From assembly GCA_015179025.1 (NCBI GenBank), contig WHUX01000060.1, positions 1 through 64,000 on the forward strand: a stretch of DNA of 64,000 nt, read 5' to 3'. The translations under genes were made by a program, and so were the position numbers. Positions 44,356-55,117 of the stretch are shown piece by piece. Position 1 is the stretch's first letter, and each line of letters starts with the position of its first letter. Origin of the DNA: Terfezia claveryi (taxonomy: Eukaryota; Ascomycota; Pezizomycetes; Pezizales; Pezizaceae). The notes beneath the pieces are model-generated. The model was not told where the DNA came from and did no database searches. It saw only the letters and a list, made by a program, of their open reading frames with translations.

Positions 44356-46202
44356 GGGTGGAGGAGAAGTTGAAAGAGTTGCAGAGCGTCATGTCGAGTA
44401 GGATGTTGTAATTGGAGTATTGGGGCATCATAAATGTTATTGTTGGAGTTGATATTTTGCTGTGTTGGGTTTCCGAGTCAGACATGTGTAGAAGCGTGAG
44501 TGTCCCAGGTAAAATATTCGGCAGAAATTGCTTGGTTTTGAGGAAGCTTTTTTTTTTTTTTTGTTTGGGAAAGCATTACGGGTTTTTTATATATTCAGTA
44601 TCCCTGTTTGTTCTCTTCATTCTTGGGTTCTTTTTGTCTACTAGGGCAATCTGTTCCTAGTGTCTTGAGATGCTTTATTTTCATGCATAGTGGGACAGGA
44701 CAGGACTGGAAGTAGAGTCGAAACTCGATTATATTTTATGTATGCATCCTCGGGCTTAGTCTGGTTGGCACGAGACTATGAATGGTCGTAGGACGAACGG
44801 AAGCATAATGTTATGACTCTTATTTATTTAATCAAAGCGCGTTGAACGTGCATGACAAGCTGTAATAGTCCCTCATTCCTTCACTCCGTAGTAGAATTTG
44901 TATAGCTGGGCCATATCCGTACATCATTCAGTATTGTAGGTACGGGTCTTATCGGTACGCCCGGAACCGGAACCGGAACCGATATTGCAGATAATTTGTT
45001 CACTTACTCACATGCGCAATATTAATGACCACGTGCTGTACGGTACCCCACAGGACATAAGTTAAGTACTGTAGGTATGAATCTTTCATACCGGGCTATC
45101 CGACTGCAAACTTGCGAAATAGGTTGATAAATTAGCTATGCATCACACCACCGCCCTATCGAAAGCTCAACTATTTTGTATCCTAGACGGTCTGTAAGAT
45201 CTTGCTATTTTTATTGTTTTTCTGTACGGAGTACTCCGTACTGGTACTGATAACCAGGGTGTGGTGCCAATAGTGCCAAGGGCCAGGGAATTGCTTCCCA
45301 ATCCACACTTCAACGGGGTTGAAGCCTCTCAAGCCACGGGGTTTAAGTGGCGATAGGTATGGAGGAGTCACGGAGTGCAATGTCTTTGGTGTGACAGAGA
45401 TCTGCCCAGGCCACCAAGCAGCTTGTAAAAGATGCATCTTGAGAGCTCCAGATTGCTGTAGTCTGGTTGGCACAACCCCCAACCAGACTAAGATTGCTGC
45501 ATCCTGGCCTGCTGCTCCGCTGCTCCGCTGCCCCGCTGCTCCGCCATCCCATTCCGTGGTTGGCCATTGGTTCCTGCACTGTCAAGAAACACCCGCCTTG
45601 TGTTCCTTGCATGAGTCCGCTGCTCTCGTTCTACGGTGCTGTACAGCTTTATGAGCTATGCAATTGAATACCCCTTATGAACTTGCATTAAAGCCGTTTG
45701 AACCGGTTTTAATATTTCTTCCAACCGTGTGCGCCAGTTTGTTCTTGATCTTAACGTTCTGAGCTCTTCCTCTCCCTTTTTCGACCGCACGTCCTGCAAG
45801 AACACTGGCAATACTTTATGTGGGTGATCTGCACCAGAGTATCTCGTTCTGTCGTCACTCGTTCCGATGGAAATAACTTGTCTTGATTGATTCACCTTTC
45901 GTTATTCATTCCCGAAGGCTCGGAATCAGTTGTATATGTACTACATTCCCCAACACTCGCTAAAGGAGAGAGTTCGTGGTAGACGAGTCATACTATACAT
46001 TGTATCGGCACATTGAAGGAGAAAGCTATAGGAACAGAGTTCTATACAGCACATATAGGGCTTAGCAGCTATCCGAACACATCACTTCCGGTACTACACA
46101 TAAACCGCTTGGACCCTGAACCGACAAAGAACCTCGAACTATAGAAGAGTGTTTGGGCCAGAGCATCTGACTCTAATACCTCGCCCTCCTCCTGGCGCCA
46201 TA
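44356..46202. other. 1.8-kb intergenic region with candidate MITE and palindrome
   Basis: Between ATG11 and the CSC1-like gene, both plus strand. Holds a T14 tract (about 44549), repeated inverted-repeat ends at 44757 and 45459-45490, and the perfect 16-bp palindrome TACGGAGTACTCCGTA at 45225-45240. No gene supported. Confidence 0.5.
44757..45490. mobile_element. Candidate MITE with TAGTCTGGTTGG inverted ends
   Basis: TAGTCTGGTTGGCAC at 44757-44771 faces CAACCAGACTA at 45480-45490. A third end, TAGTCTGGTTGGCAC at 45459-45473, forms a tight palindrome with the right-hand end (45459-45490), as if a second copy had lost its centre. No transposase frame. Flanks allow a TA target duplication. Confidence 0.45.
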
Positions 46203-49200
46203 ATGGGGCAATCAGAGCTTCAGAAATTCCTCGACCTGGTCAGTGACCCCTACCGCGACCAATTCAACCAGCAATCCATTCTCGCCTCCATCGCCTCCTC
46301 CCTCGCAACTTCCGCCATAATTTTTCTCGCATGGTGTCTTATACGCCCCCACAACAGTATAGTATATGCTCCCAAGCTCCGGCACCTCGACGAGAAACAT
46401 GCCCCCCGCGTATGGAGCCCGGGCTATTTGCGTGGTGGAAGCCGTTATGGAATACGAAAGAGCAGGATTTGGTAGATAAGATAGGGGTAGATGCAACATT
46501 GTTCTTGAGGGTCTTGAAGATGTGTAGGAATATTATGGGGATTTTGGGGTTGCTGGGCGTGATACTGGTCATTCCGGTGAATGTGCTTATAAGTAAGAAG
46601 AATTCATGGGTGGGGGCGCCTACGGATCCGTTGATCTTAATGACCCCGAGGATGGTTTGGGGAGAGGCGATTTGGAGTCAGGTGGTGGTGGCGTGGGTAT
46701 TTGATGCGATTATTGTGTATATGCTTTGGGTGAATTATAAGGCCGTGGCGAAGTTGAGGCAGGGATACTTTGAAAGTCCGGAGTATCAGGTTGCGTTGAG
46801 CTCGAGAACGTTAATGGTGCGTCTTTGACCTGTCAATTCTTGCACATCTTGATTCTGACGAATTACAAAGGTTACGGATATTCCAGTCTCCCACCGCTCA
46901 GATGAAGGTCTGCGAAGAATCTTGAATGGAATCACTACTCCATCCAATGGAGACGAGAACTGTGTTATTGGCCGTGCCGTCAAGGATCTCCCCGGCCTGA
47001 TCGAGCAACATAGCGAAGCCGTATATGAGCTAGAAGAGGTTCTTGCCAAATATCTCAAGAACCCCAACAGCCTTCCCGCCTCCCGACCCACCTGCAAACC
47101 TCAACGACATGATAAATCGATTCCCAAGGGCATGAAGGTCGATGCCATCGACTACCTCTATCACCGCATTGATGGTTTGGAGAAAAAGATCTATCACATT
47201 AGAGATACTGTTGATTCTCGAGATGCGGAGAAGTATGGGTTTATCTCGTACCCTACGATTTCACAGGCACATGTTGCAGCCAAGGCGGTGGGTCGGAAAC
47301 ATATCAAGGGAACTACTATACAACTGGCTCCGAAACCGCAGGATTTGATTTGGGAGAATTTGTTGAGTAGTAAGAAACATAGGAGGTGGAATGCGATGAT
47401 TGGGAATTTGTTGTTTGGGTTGTTAAGTATTGGTTTTGTTGTGCCTAACGCGTTTATTGCAGTGTTTCTGAGTGATATTTCGAGGATTGCAGAGGTATGT
47501 CCTTGTGCCGCTTGGCAGGAGATTATGGTTTGCAGGTACAGGCCTGCTAATTTCGAGACCGTGAAATAGTTCTGGCCAGCCTTTCGAAATAATTTCTATG
47601 GATATCCGAAAGAATGGGCGTTTGTGTATGCATTACCCTGAGTCCATATTTCGAGAAGCAAGCAACTGAAATCATGATTCCAGGCAGGGTTTCCTTACCC
47701 CGGTTGTTACTTCGATTATTTACCTTTTACTGCCGATCGTCATGAGGAGATTGTCGAAATGGCAGGGGTAAGTCTCCTTCTCTTAAGCCCTAATTACCCT
47801 TGCTTAGACAGTTCATTTCGGATAGTGATCTCAAGAAAACCTCCCGCGAGCGACACGTCACACATAAACTCTATGCCTTCTTTATCTTCAACAATCTTAT
47901 TATCTTCAGCATCTTCAGTACACTATGGGAACTAGTCGCTAGAATTGTAGGAGAGCTGGAGAAACAAGGAAATGTAGAGAAGGATGTGTGGAAGATCATT
48001 CAGGAATACAAGGTCGCGACGCAGTTGACCACGGCGATATTCAAAGTCAGCCCTTTCTGGATGATGTATCTTCTCCAAAGGAATATGGGGGCGGTGCTGG
48101 ACTTGGCTCAGGTTGTTTCGCTACTGTGGGGTACGTTTGCGAGGAAGTGGCTGTGTCCAACGCCGAGGCAGATTATCGAGCATACAGCGCCGCCGACGTT
48201 TGATTATGCGACTTATTATAATTATGTATGTTTCTTCCACCCCCCTTCCCTTTGGTTAAACTTTCTGACGCGCAATAGTTTCTCTTTTACTTTACCATAG
48301 CCCTCACATTCGCCACCCTCCAGCCCCTCATGCTCATCATTGCGTTCCTCTACTTCCTTGTCGACTCGTGGCTGAAAAAGTACCTTCTCATGTATGTCTT
48401 TGTCACGAAAATCGAGTCTGGAGGGGCATTTTGGCGACTACTATTCAACCGGTTCTTGTTTGCTACCATATTCTCCAATGTCGTTGTTGCTATTGTCGTT
48501 TGGGTCCAATACGATGCTTCTATGGCCTGGGCGTGGGTTATACCGCTCCCATTCCTCCTCATGGGGTTTAAAATATACTGCAAGAAGACGTTTGATGATA
48601 ACATGCACTATCACACCAAAGCCGGAGAGAGGGACTCGATAATCGCCGGTGCGGGGGGATTACAGATAGGAAAAGACCACAGGCGGAGTGAGAAGTTGCG
48701 AACGAGATTCGGCCATCCAGCTTTATATAGGCCGTTACTTCATCCGATGGTTCGCGCGAACGCTCAGCGAGTCCTGGCGGAAGTGTACCAAGGCCGAACG
48801 AATAGCGATATGGGCGATCAGCGGAGGACGGTGTACGGGGAGATTGACCTCGATGCAATGGAGCGGGGAAGGCCGGGGAAGAAGCTTGGGGAGCCAGCTG
48901 GTGGGGCTGCGGTACAGTTTGTGGAGGATGGAGATATGGATTTTAGTAAGTGGAAACATAAGCCGGGATTTGCGGAGGAGGGGGCAGAGATTTTAAGTTT
49001 GAGGGGGAGTACGTATGGGGGGAGTGGGTGGATGACTCCGACGCCAGGGATAAGCGGGTTTAGAGGTGTAGGGGATGGGGTGGATTCGGGCAGGAGCAGT
49101 TTGGAAGGAGGGGCGGACATGGGGTATCATGGCGTGGGGAAGAGACATGATTTTGGGGAGAGAACTCGCCCGCAGAGCCCGCTTAGCTCTGGGTTTACAT

Positions 49201-49586
49201 CAGTGGGGTATCAGAACCTCCCGGTATACACATCATCCCCCGGGGTTTCTCGCTCGCCTTCGCCGAATCCTCTACAAATAGGGGCTTCCCTCTTACCCGC
49301 CCCCCACCCGCATAGCCCGCAGGATATGCACTTCCAGCCACTACCACCCCGCGACGCAAGGCCGCTGCATATGCATCCCCCGCATAGCCCGGGCATGCTG
49401 GCATCGGGGGGGGAGTACTCGGATGCCCATAGTGTGCATAGCCATATGTCAGGGGAAAGCATGAGCGAGAATTTGCTGGCTGGGGGGGGCAGCAGCATCA
49501 GTACCAGTACACACCGCAGAGCTATCAGGGGCAGGGGAGGGGAGGGGGGTATGATGAGTATAGGAAGAAGGGGGGCGCCTGAGTGA
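46203..49586 (+). CDS. CSC1/OSCA-type calcium-permeable channel (DUF221 family), one apparent frameshift
   Basis: Hyperosmolality- or stretch-gated cation channel family of fungal membranes (yeast Csc1, Rsn1, Phm7). Six exons: 46203-46816, 46871-47494, 47570-47625, 47684-47767, 47808-48225 and 48279-49586, about 1034 aa. The start is ATG 46203; a longer frame begins only with GTG. The N-terminal helix ends RPHNSIVYAPKLRHLDEKHAP. RNA-binding-like cytosolic loops contain RTLMVTDIP and ISYPTISQAHVAAKA, then GTTIQLAPKPQDLIWENL. The channel core includes YLLLPIVMRRLSKWQG and FLVDSWLKKYLLMYVFVTK. A long Ser/Pro/Gly-rich tail follows. Exon 1 is one base short: after the C6 run at 46402-46407 the frame shifts by one. 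All later exons are in phase, so an assembly error is likelier than a dead gene. Confidence 0.88.
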
Positions 49587-50066
49587 GGGAGGGAGGGTGA
49601 TGTATTTTCAATGCGCATTTTTATTTATTGTGAATATTTTTTTCCTTTCCCCTCTTTTTTTTTTCTTCTTGTGGTTTATGCAAGGTGGTTTGTTATGTAT
49701 GCTAGGTTAGTATGTGTCTCTTTCCCAATGATACCAATGGAATTTTCCTTTTATTTTCTCGGAATCTAGGCAGTTGGTTGAAGTGTGGTGGTGTTACCCT
49801 GAACCCTTTCATCTTTTTTAGGGTACAGTACAGTTGAGAGGTTTTATAACATCAAAAAGAAAAACTCTAAAGAGGTGACGTGCATTACTATACCATTTAC
49901 ATTTAAGATGTTGCATAGCATAATCATAGATATACACCCTGGGTATTCATTGCATATACAAACTAATCCTTTGGCAAGAAGAGAAATACCCACAACCATT
50001 AGACGCAAATTCAAAACCACGCAGTTATATATATATATATAGGTTTTCCCTCCCTCCCTCCCTTCC
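49587..50066. other. Convergent 3' region; no gene
   Basis: Between the 3' ends of the CSC1-like gene (+) and the RNase H2 B gene (-). Contains T tracts near 49640-49670 and an (AT)n stretch at 50027-50040. Likely 3' UTRs. Confidence 0.45.
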
Positions 50067-51323
50067 CTACTCGTACGTCTTTTTGAAAAAACTCGTCATC
50101 TTCGCCATCCCCTTTGTATCCACCTTGCCCAACTTCCTCACCCCCCCACTAATATTCTTCTTTCTCTTCTTCTCCTCCTCCTCCTCGGCCCTCTTCCTCT
50201 TGTGCTTGCTGTCTACAAACTCGTCGCCGATGGCGCCACCACGGGGGTTTAAGCTGTAGTCTCCGGCGCGCGTGAAGGATAGGTCAGATTTGAGGGCGGT
50301 GAGGGTAGAGAGGTAAGTTGTTAGCGGGGCGGGGTCGTGGAGGGTGGAGAGGTGGGCTTGGAGGAGGGTAGGGAGGGCGGGAGGAAGGTAGGAAGTTAGG
50401 AGGGAGAGGGATAGTGAAAGGTTGTGCAGGTGGATTATCGGCGGGGGAGGGAGGGAAGAGGAGGAGGAGGTGGTGGTGGTGGTGGTAGTGGTGGTAATTG
50501 GGGTTTCTAGAGTTGTTGTTTTTTCTTTCGTCTTGTCCTCCTCGGATGGTGTTCGTATTTCCGCACCAATGGGTTTTGCAAGAACCTTCTTGACAAACTC
50601 CTCCTCCAACGAGGATGGGAAGCCATGTTTTGCAATGCGGAGACACTTTTTTGCCAGCACGTGGAGCAGCTTGTCTTGGCTGAGGCGGTAGCTCAGTTGG
50701 CCCCCAGCGTCGACAGAGTCACAGACTGCCTTGATACGCGCGTGAATCAGTTTCTCAGTTTGGTTTCCGGGGGGCAGGAGGAGTTTGTTCCAGTGGAAAT
50801 TCTGAGAGAGGAGAGGGTCGAGAATATCGTCCAGAGGAAGGAATCGTTTTGTGGCGGTGGCGAGGAGGTGAGGGAGGAGGAGGAAGAGAGGGTCGAGGGG
50901 GGTGCAGAGGTAGAGGGCGGAGGCCGGGAGGATTTGGCCGTTTGAGAGCCACCCGGACCCCAAGCCCGACTCTGACCCAGACCCATGTGGTGAAGACTGC
51001 TCTGTGGCTGTGGCTAAGGTTGTTGTTGTTGTTGAGGAGGAGGAGGAGGAGGATGGTGTGGCGAGCCATGACCGCGGGGTGGAGGCAGGGTAGCTGAGCT
51101 TCTTGATTTCGTGTAGGCCTGTAGACGAGTTGAGGAGGTAGCGGGTAGGGGCCTGGGTGGCAGGGTGAGGGAGCGTGAGGATTGTGAGGTTTGCGTCGGG
51201 GGTCGGGGTGGGGAGGATGAAGACTTTTGGGTCCGGGTGGGCGGCGGTGGGGGGGGCGGCGTCGTTGTTGTCTGAGGAGGAGCGGTGGGCAGCGGTGGAT
51301 TTGCGGGAGGCTCTAGAGACCAT
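50067..51323 (-). CDS. Ribonuclease H2 subunit B
   Basis: Non-catalytic subunit of the trimeric RNase H2, which removes ribonucleotides and RNA:DNA hybrids from nuclear DNA. Single exon, 418 aa. An upstream GTG in the same frame is not a eukaryotic start, so I use ATG 51323. The N-terminal triple-barrel region is seen in KVFILPTPTPDANLTILTLP and RYLLNSSTGLHEIKKL. The conserved helical part is TPLDPLFLLLPHLL, then RFLPLDDILDPLL and QLSYRLSQDKLLHVLAKKC. A Thr/Ser-rich low-complexity stretch (about residues 260-285) interrupts the C-terminal helices. The last ten residues include MAKMTSFF, which fits the PCNA-binding box form M-x-x-[M/I]-x-x-F-F of human RNASEH2B. The gene is divergent from MCM10. 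Confidence 0.9.
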   Translation of the reverse strand: MVSRASRKSTAAHRSSSDNNDAAPPTAAHPDPKVFILPTPTPDANLTILTLPHPATQAPTRYLLNSSTGLHEIKKLSYPASTPRSWLATPSSSSSSSTTTTTLATATEQSSPHGSGSESGLGSGWLSNGQILPASALYLCTPLDPLFLLLPHLLATATKRFLPLDDILDPLLSQNFHWNKLLLPPGNQTEKLIHARIKAVCDSVDAGGQLSYRLSQDKLLHVLAKKCLRIAKHGFPSSLEEEFVKKVLAKPIGAEIRTPSEEDKTKEKTTTLETPITTTTTTTTTSSSSSLPPPPIIHLHNLSLSLSLLTSYLPPALPTLLQAHLSTLHDPAPLTTYLSTLTALKSDLSFTRAGDYSLNPRGGAIGDEFVDSKHKRKRAEEEEEKKRKKNISGGVRKLGKVDTKGMAKMTSFFKKTYE

Positions 51324-51765
51324 TTTTGGCACAACAGTGTGGAGGATTTTGATGGAGGATGGGTGTTTTGGGGTTGTATAGTGTATAGGTATGAGAGGAG
51401 TAAGTGGTTTGTTTATTGTTTTTACATCTATATACTGTACAAGTATCCGTACTGTACAGTAAGTACCGGTTACAGATATGGCTGTATGTACGGAGTACTG
51501 TACTGTACGGAACTGTACTGTACATACATTTCCTGTAACGTGCTGTACGCTGTACTGTACATTCCCTGTAACGTGCTGTACTGTAGGTACTACACTTGTC
51601 TACCTACATACACTTCTACCGTACTACTACTACCACTAGGTACCACCAATAATACTACTACACTACACAGAACATTAATTTGAACATTTTCATCTTCCTT
51701 TGCACATCCCCCACCCCCAAATCAATCATATCATACCATTATCATATCACTCACTCTCCATACCA
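51324..51765. promoter_or_regulatory. Bidirectional promoter of RNase H2B and MCM10 with dense CTGTAC repeats
   Basis: The 442-bp gap between the two ATGs contains more than ten CTGTAC/GTACAG or TACTGTAC words between 51430 and 51590. It also has a duplicated block of about 35 bp, marked by CCTGTAACGTGCTGTAC at about 51531 and 51567, and TACGGAGTACTGTA at about 51489. Both genes act in DNA replication and repair, so shared control is plausible, but no factor can be named. Confidence 0.5.
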
Positions 51766-52124
51766 ATGGCGAATAAAGGTTTATTTTTATTTTTTTTTCC
51801 CCTTCCCCCTCTTTCCCCCCTCCCCCCTCCCCCCCACACACACAACTCCCCCCCCCCCCCACCACACACAATCACGCTCTCCCAAATCACTCAAATCTTC
51901 ATTTTCCCTCCCACAACAACCTAACTAACCTCACTCACTCACCTCTCTCTCTCTTCTCTCCTTCTCAGACAGCATCCCCTGGCCCCCCAAATCCCCCGCC
52001 GACGTCCTCATCCTCCTCACCCCCAAAAAGAACCACTCCCACTCAGCCTGCGCCGAGCTGGAAGGCAGAACCCCCGGGCCACTTTGCCTCGATGGATCGA
52101 GTGACTTGCCCTTAGGTTTTGTTG

Positions 52125-52170
<46 letters not shown>

Positions 52171-52475
52171 CGACGAGGAGGCGGAGGAGGAGGAGGAGGA
52201 GGAGGACGAAGAAGACGAGGAGCTTCTAAAGCTCAAGCTGGCAAGAATTGAGGCGAAATTAAAGTTAAAGGCGCTACAACAAAGGAAGCGCAAGAGGGCG
52301 GATAGTGTTCAGGATGGTTCCAGTACCACTACTACTGCACAAACACAAGCACACGCAACTACAGCTCCTACAGCTCCTACAGCTCAAACTACTATTGGGC
52401 CAGTACCTAAAAGATTTGATTCAAGTACTACTCCTGCTGCTGCACACTCGTCTTCAAATCCCCCTCGCAGCGGCG

Positions 52476-52530
<55 letters not shown>

Positions 52531-54533
52531 CGCGCCGGCTCCTACGCCCCGCCCCCGCCCCCGCTTCCCTCGCCCCTCCACACCCCACGAGTCCAAGTCG
52601 CCGCTTCCCCAGTCAAACAGCCCCCGCCATCACCCTCCCGTGTCCTCCTAGGCCTCGACCGCGGTCTCCGCGCAAAAGATGTCTCGCTCAAACGCGCCCC
52701 GAACCTGCGATACCCCCCTATCGAAGGCATCTCCACATCCACATCCCGCCCACAAACCAGTAGCAGCTCTTCCGACCCATTCGCCTCTAGGCCAATCACA
52801 GCAGCCCCAGGAAAATCCTTCAACCAGCGAATCGCTGAAGCTCGGCTAGCCGAAACCGAGAAAGCCGCCCGCCTCGCTGCGATTGAAAAGAGCAGGGGGA
52901 AAACGTGGGGTGTGAGCGAGGATGAACTGAGAAAGGCGAGGGAAGAGCAGGAGGGGAGTGGGGCGCAACTGAGCTCCCTGGAGTATTTGGCTCCAAGAGT
53001 GTCGGTTTGGGCTTCATCTACCGCCTCCACCCCAGCAAAGGCAAATTCTACAACTACAGCTACATCTCGCCCTGGGACTAATACCCAATCCACACCCACC
53101 TCCGCCTCCACCGCTTCCACCACAGCGGCCCCCCCGCCCGGCGCCGGCTTCGACTCCTTCTCCCAACTCCACCTCCTAACCCGGCATCTCCCTCACCCGA
53201 CCCTCTCCCGCGCGCTCTCCCAAAAAACAATCTTCCTCCTCCCCGACCTCCTCAAATCCATCACCAGCGCCACCGACTTCTCTCCCCCGGACATCTCTGG
53301 CGACTGGGTCGTCATGGGCATCATCGCCTCAAAGTCCGAGCCCCGGCAGACCGCAAAACCCACCTCTTTCTCCAAGACCAAATCCGCAGAACCAGGTGGA
53401 GGAGGGGGGGAGGAAAAAAATACATGGTGCTGACTCTAACGGACCTGAAATGGGACATGGAGCTATTCCTGTTTGGCTCCGGGTTCACAAAGTTCTGGAA
53501 GCTCTCCGTGGGGGGCGTAGTCGCGATCCTCAATCCTGGGATCATGAAGCCGCGCGTGAAGGATAGTGGGAAGTTTAGCCTTGTTCTTGGAAGCGACGAG
53601 GACACGGTCCTGGAGATTGGGCAGGCGAGGGATCTGGGTTGGTGTAAGACAGTCAAGAAGGATGCATCGAGGTGCGGTATGTGGATTGATAAGCGCCGCA
53701 CGGAGGTTTGCGCATGGCATGTGGAGATGGCAGTGAAGAATGCGCAGAATCAACGTATGGAGTTGAATAATACGGGGAAATTGTTTTCGCCACCGAGGAA
53801 AAGGGGGTTGAGGAATCGCCAGCCTTGGTTATCCCGTGGTGGGGGGGGAGGAGGAGGGGGGAAGATTCGTGACGATGGCCTTCTACCATATAACGATGGC
53901 GGAGGCCTCCATGACCTCCCCCAGCGCCTCGGTGGCGCAGGAGGAAAAGTCTTTGTCTTGCCAAATGCAAACAATACAAACGCCATCTTTGACGATAGCT
54001 TCCAGGACGCATTCCACAACGGCACGAGAGAAGAGCGGCTGAAGCGGCAACTAGACAAGAGCCAGCGGGAGCGGGATGTTGCAAAGAGGTTGGTCGAGGC
54101 GCAGAAGATGTTGGGTGGACATGGGGGGGCTGGGGGCCTGTCTAGTGGGGCGGAGTATTTGAGGAAAATGGTGGGGGTGTTGGAGTTGGACAAGAGGATC
54201 GGTGATGGTGGTGATGCAGGAGCGGGAGGCTCAGGCGGGGGTGGCGGGGGTGGCGGGGTTGGACATGCAGAGGATTACTCCTCCCTTTTAAAAGCCAATC
54301 GCGCGAATCTCGCTTCTGCGGTGAAACTCTCACCGATAAAACGTCCGAGACACCTATCCCACCCCTATTCCCAACTTCATCCCGCACCACCTCCCCCTCC
54401 ACTAGAAGGAGACGCAGCGCACAAACACAAGAAACCGAAAACAGTTCATTTCCAACGACCGGTGGTCACGGGGGGTGCGGGCGCGGGGCGGGGGTGGTAT
54501 GAGGATGGAGATGATGATTTGGAGATTTGCTAG
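51766..54533 (+). CDS. MCM10: Replication initiation factor MCM10, two apparent frameshifts
   Basis: Essential factor that activates the CMG helicase at replication origins and recruits polymerase alpha. Exon 1 is tiny (51766-51778, MANK plus one base) and exon 2 starts at 51969 with SIPWPPKSP. The donor GTTTAT is weak, so the start is less certain. A coiled coil follows (LLKLKLARIEAKLKLKALQ), flanked by two poly-Asn tracts from (AAC)n repeats. Then come SPSRVLLGLDRGLRAKDVSL and GKSFNQRIAEARLAE. The OB fold has PDISGDWVVMGIIASK and YMVLTLTDLKWDMELFLFG. The zinc finger is RCGMWIDKRRTEVCAWHVE. Frame is lost twice by one base: in the C-rich run at about 52545-52565 and in the G6/A7 run at about 53400-53425. 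No intron explains either. Confidence 0.85.
52123..52535 (+). repeat. Two (AAC)n microsatellites in MCM10
   Basis: About 52126-52170 and 52480-52530 are tandem CAA/AAC triplets encoding Asn runs of roughly 15 and 18 residues. Because they change in units of three they keep the frame, unlike the nearby homopolymers. Confidence 0.88.
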
Positions 54534-55117
54534 CGGGTGGGCGGGGTATGGTTGTGGGGGAATTATGTGGGATGGGCGTTTTTTTTTTTGGTTTTTTTTT
54601 GGGGGGGGTGGTTTGGGCGGGGGTCCATTAACTAAACTACGAGTAAGAACGGTGAGGGGAGTTTAATGATCGTATAATAACAAGTATAGATATTGAATAT
54701 TGAATACTAATAATATGTAATATACCCTTTATGAGTGAGTACTCGAGTCGGATTTTCGTATGTGTGTGTAACTTAGGTCAATCAGAACTCGAGATGCATC
54801 TTTCAGGGTAAAAACATCCCCAAACCACATGGTTCTGTTTGTATTACACTATAGTTATGTAGATGCCTATGGTTCAACCCATTTCCTATAGAGCAAAAGA
54901 ATTAAAAAATAAAAAAAATAAAAAAAATTACAACAATTGCATGGTACACCTTCTCTCTAACCTCTATCGGTGGATATATGACCCATCTCCCAAAACTATT
55001 TCTAGAGTTGCAGAGACGCCACACAAGCCGAAAAAAAAAAAAATAATAAAAATCTCCAATCTGTATTTCAATAAAATAGAAAAAAAACACATGAAACCCC
55101 TGCGTCTGTCTAAGTCT
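54534..55117. other. Convergent 3' region; no gene
   Basis: Between the ends of MCM10 (+) and the oxysterol-binding gene (-). Contains T and G homopolymers (54578-54610), A-rich tracts at 54900-54930 and 55029-55045, and no supported frame. Confidence 0.45.

Noticed and set aside
46149..46202. Upstream start for the CSC1-like gene at 46149
   Set aside because: The codon is GTG. ATG 46203 matches the usual distance to the first membrane helix.
52300..53430. Introns as the explanation for the MCM10 frame changes
   Set aside because: No GT-AG pair of plausible length restores the frame, and conserved protein continues immediately across both sites, at homopolymers.
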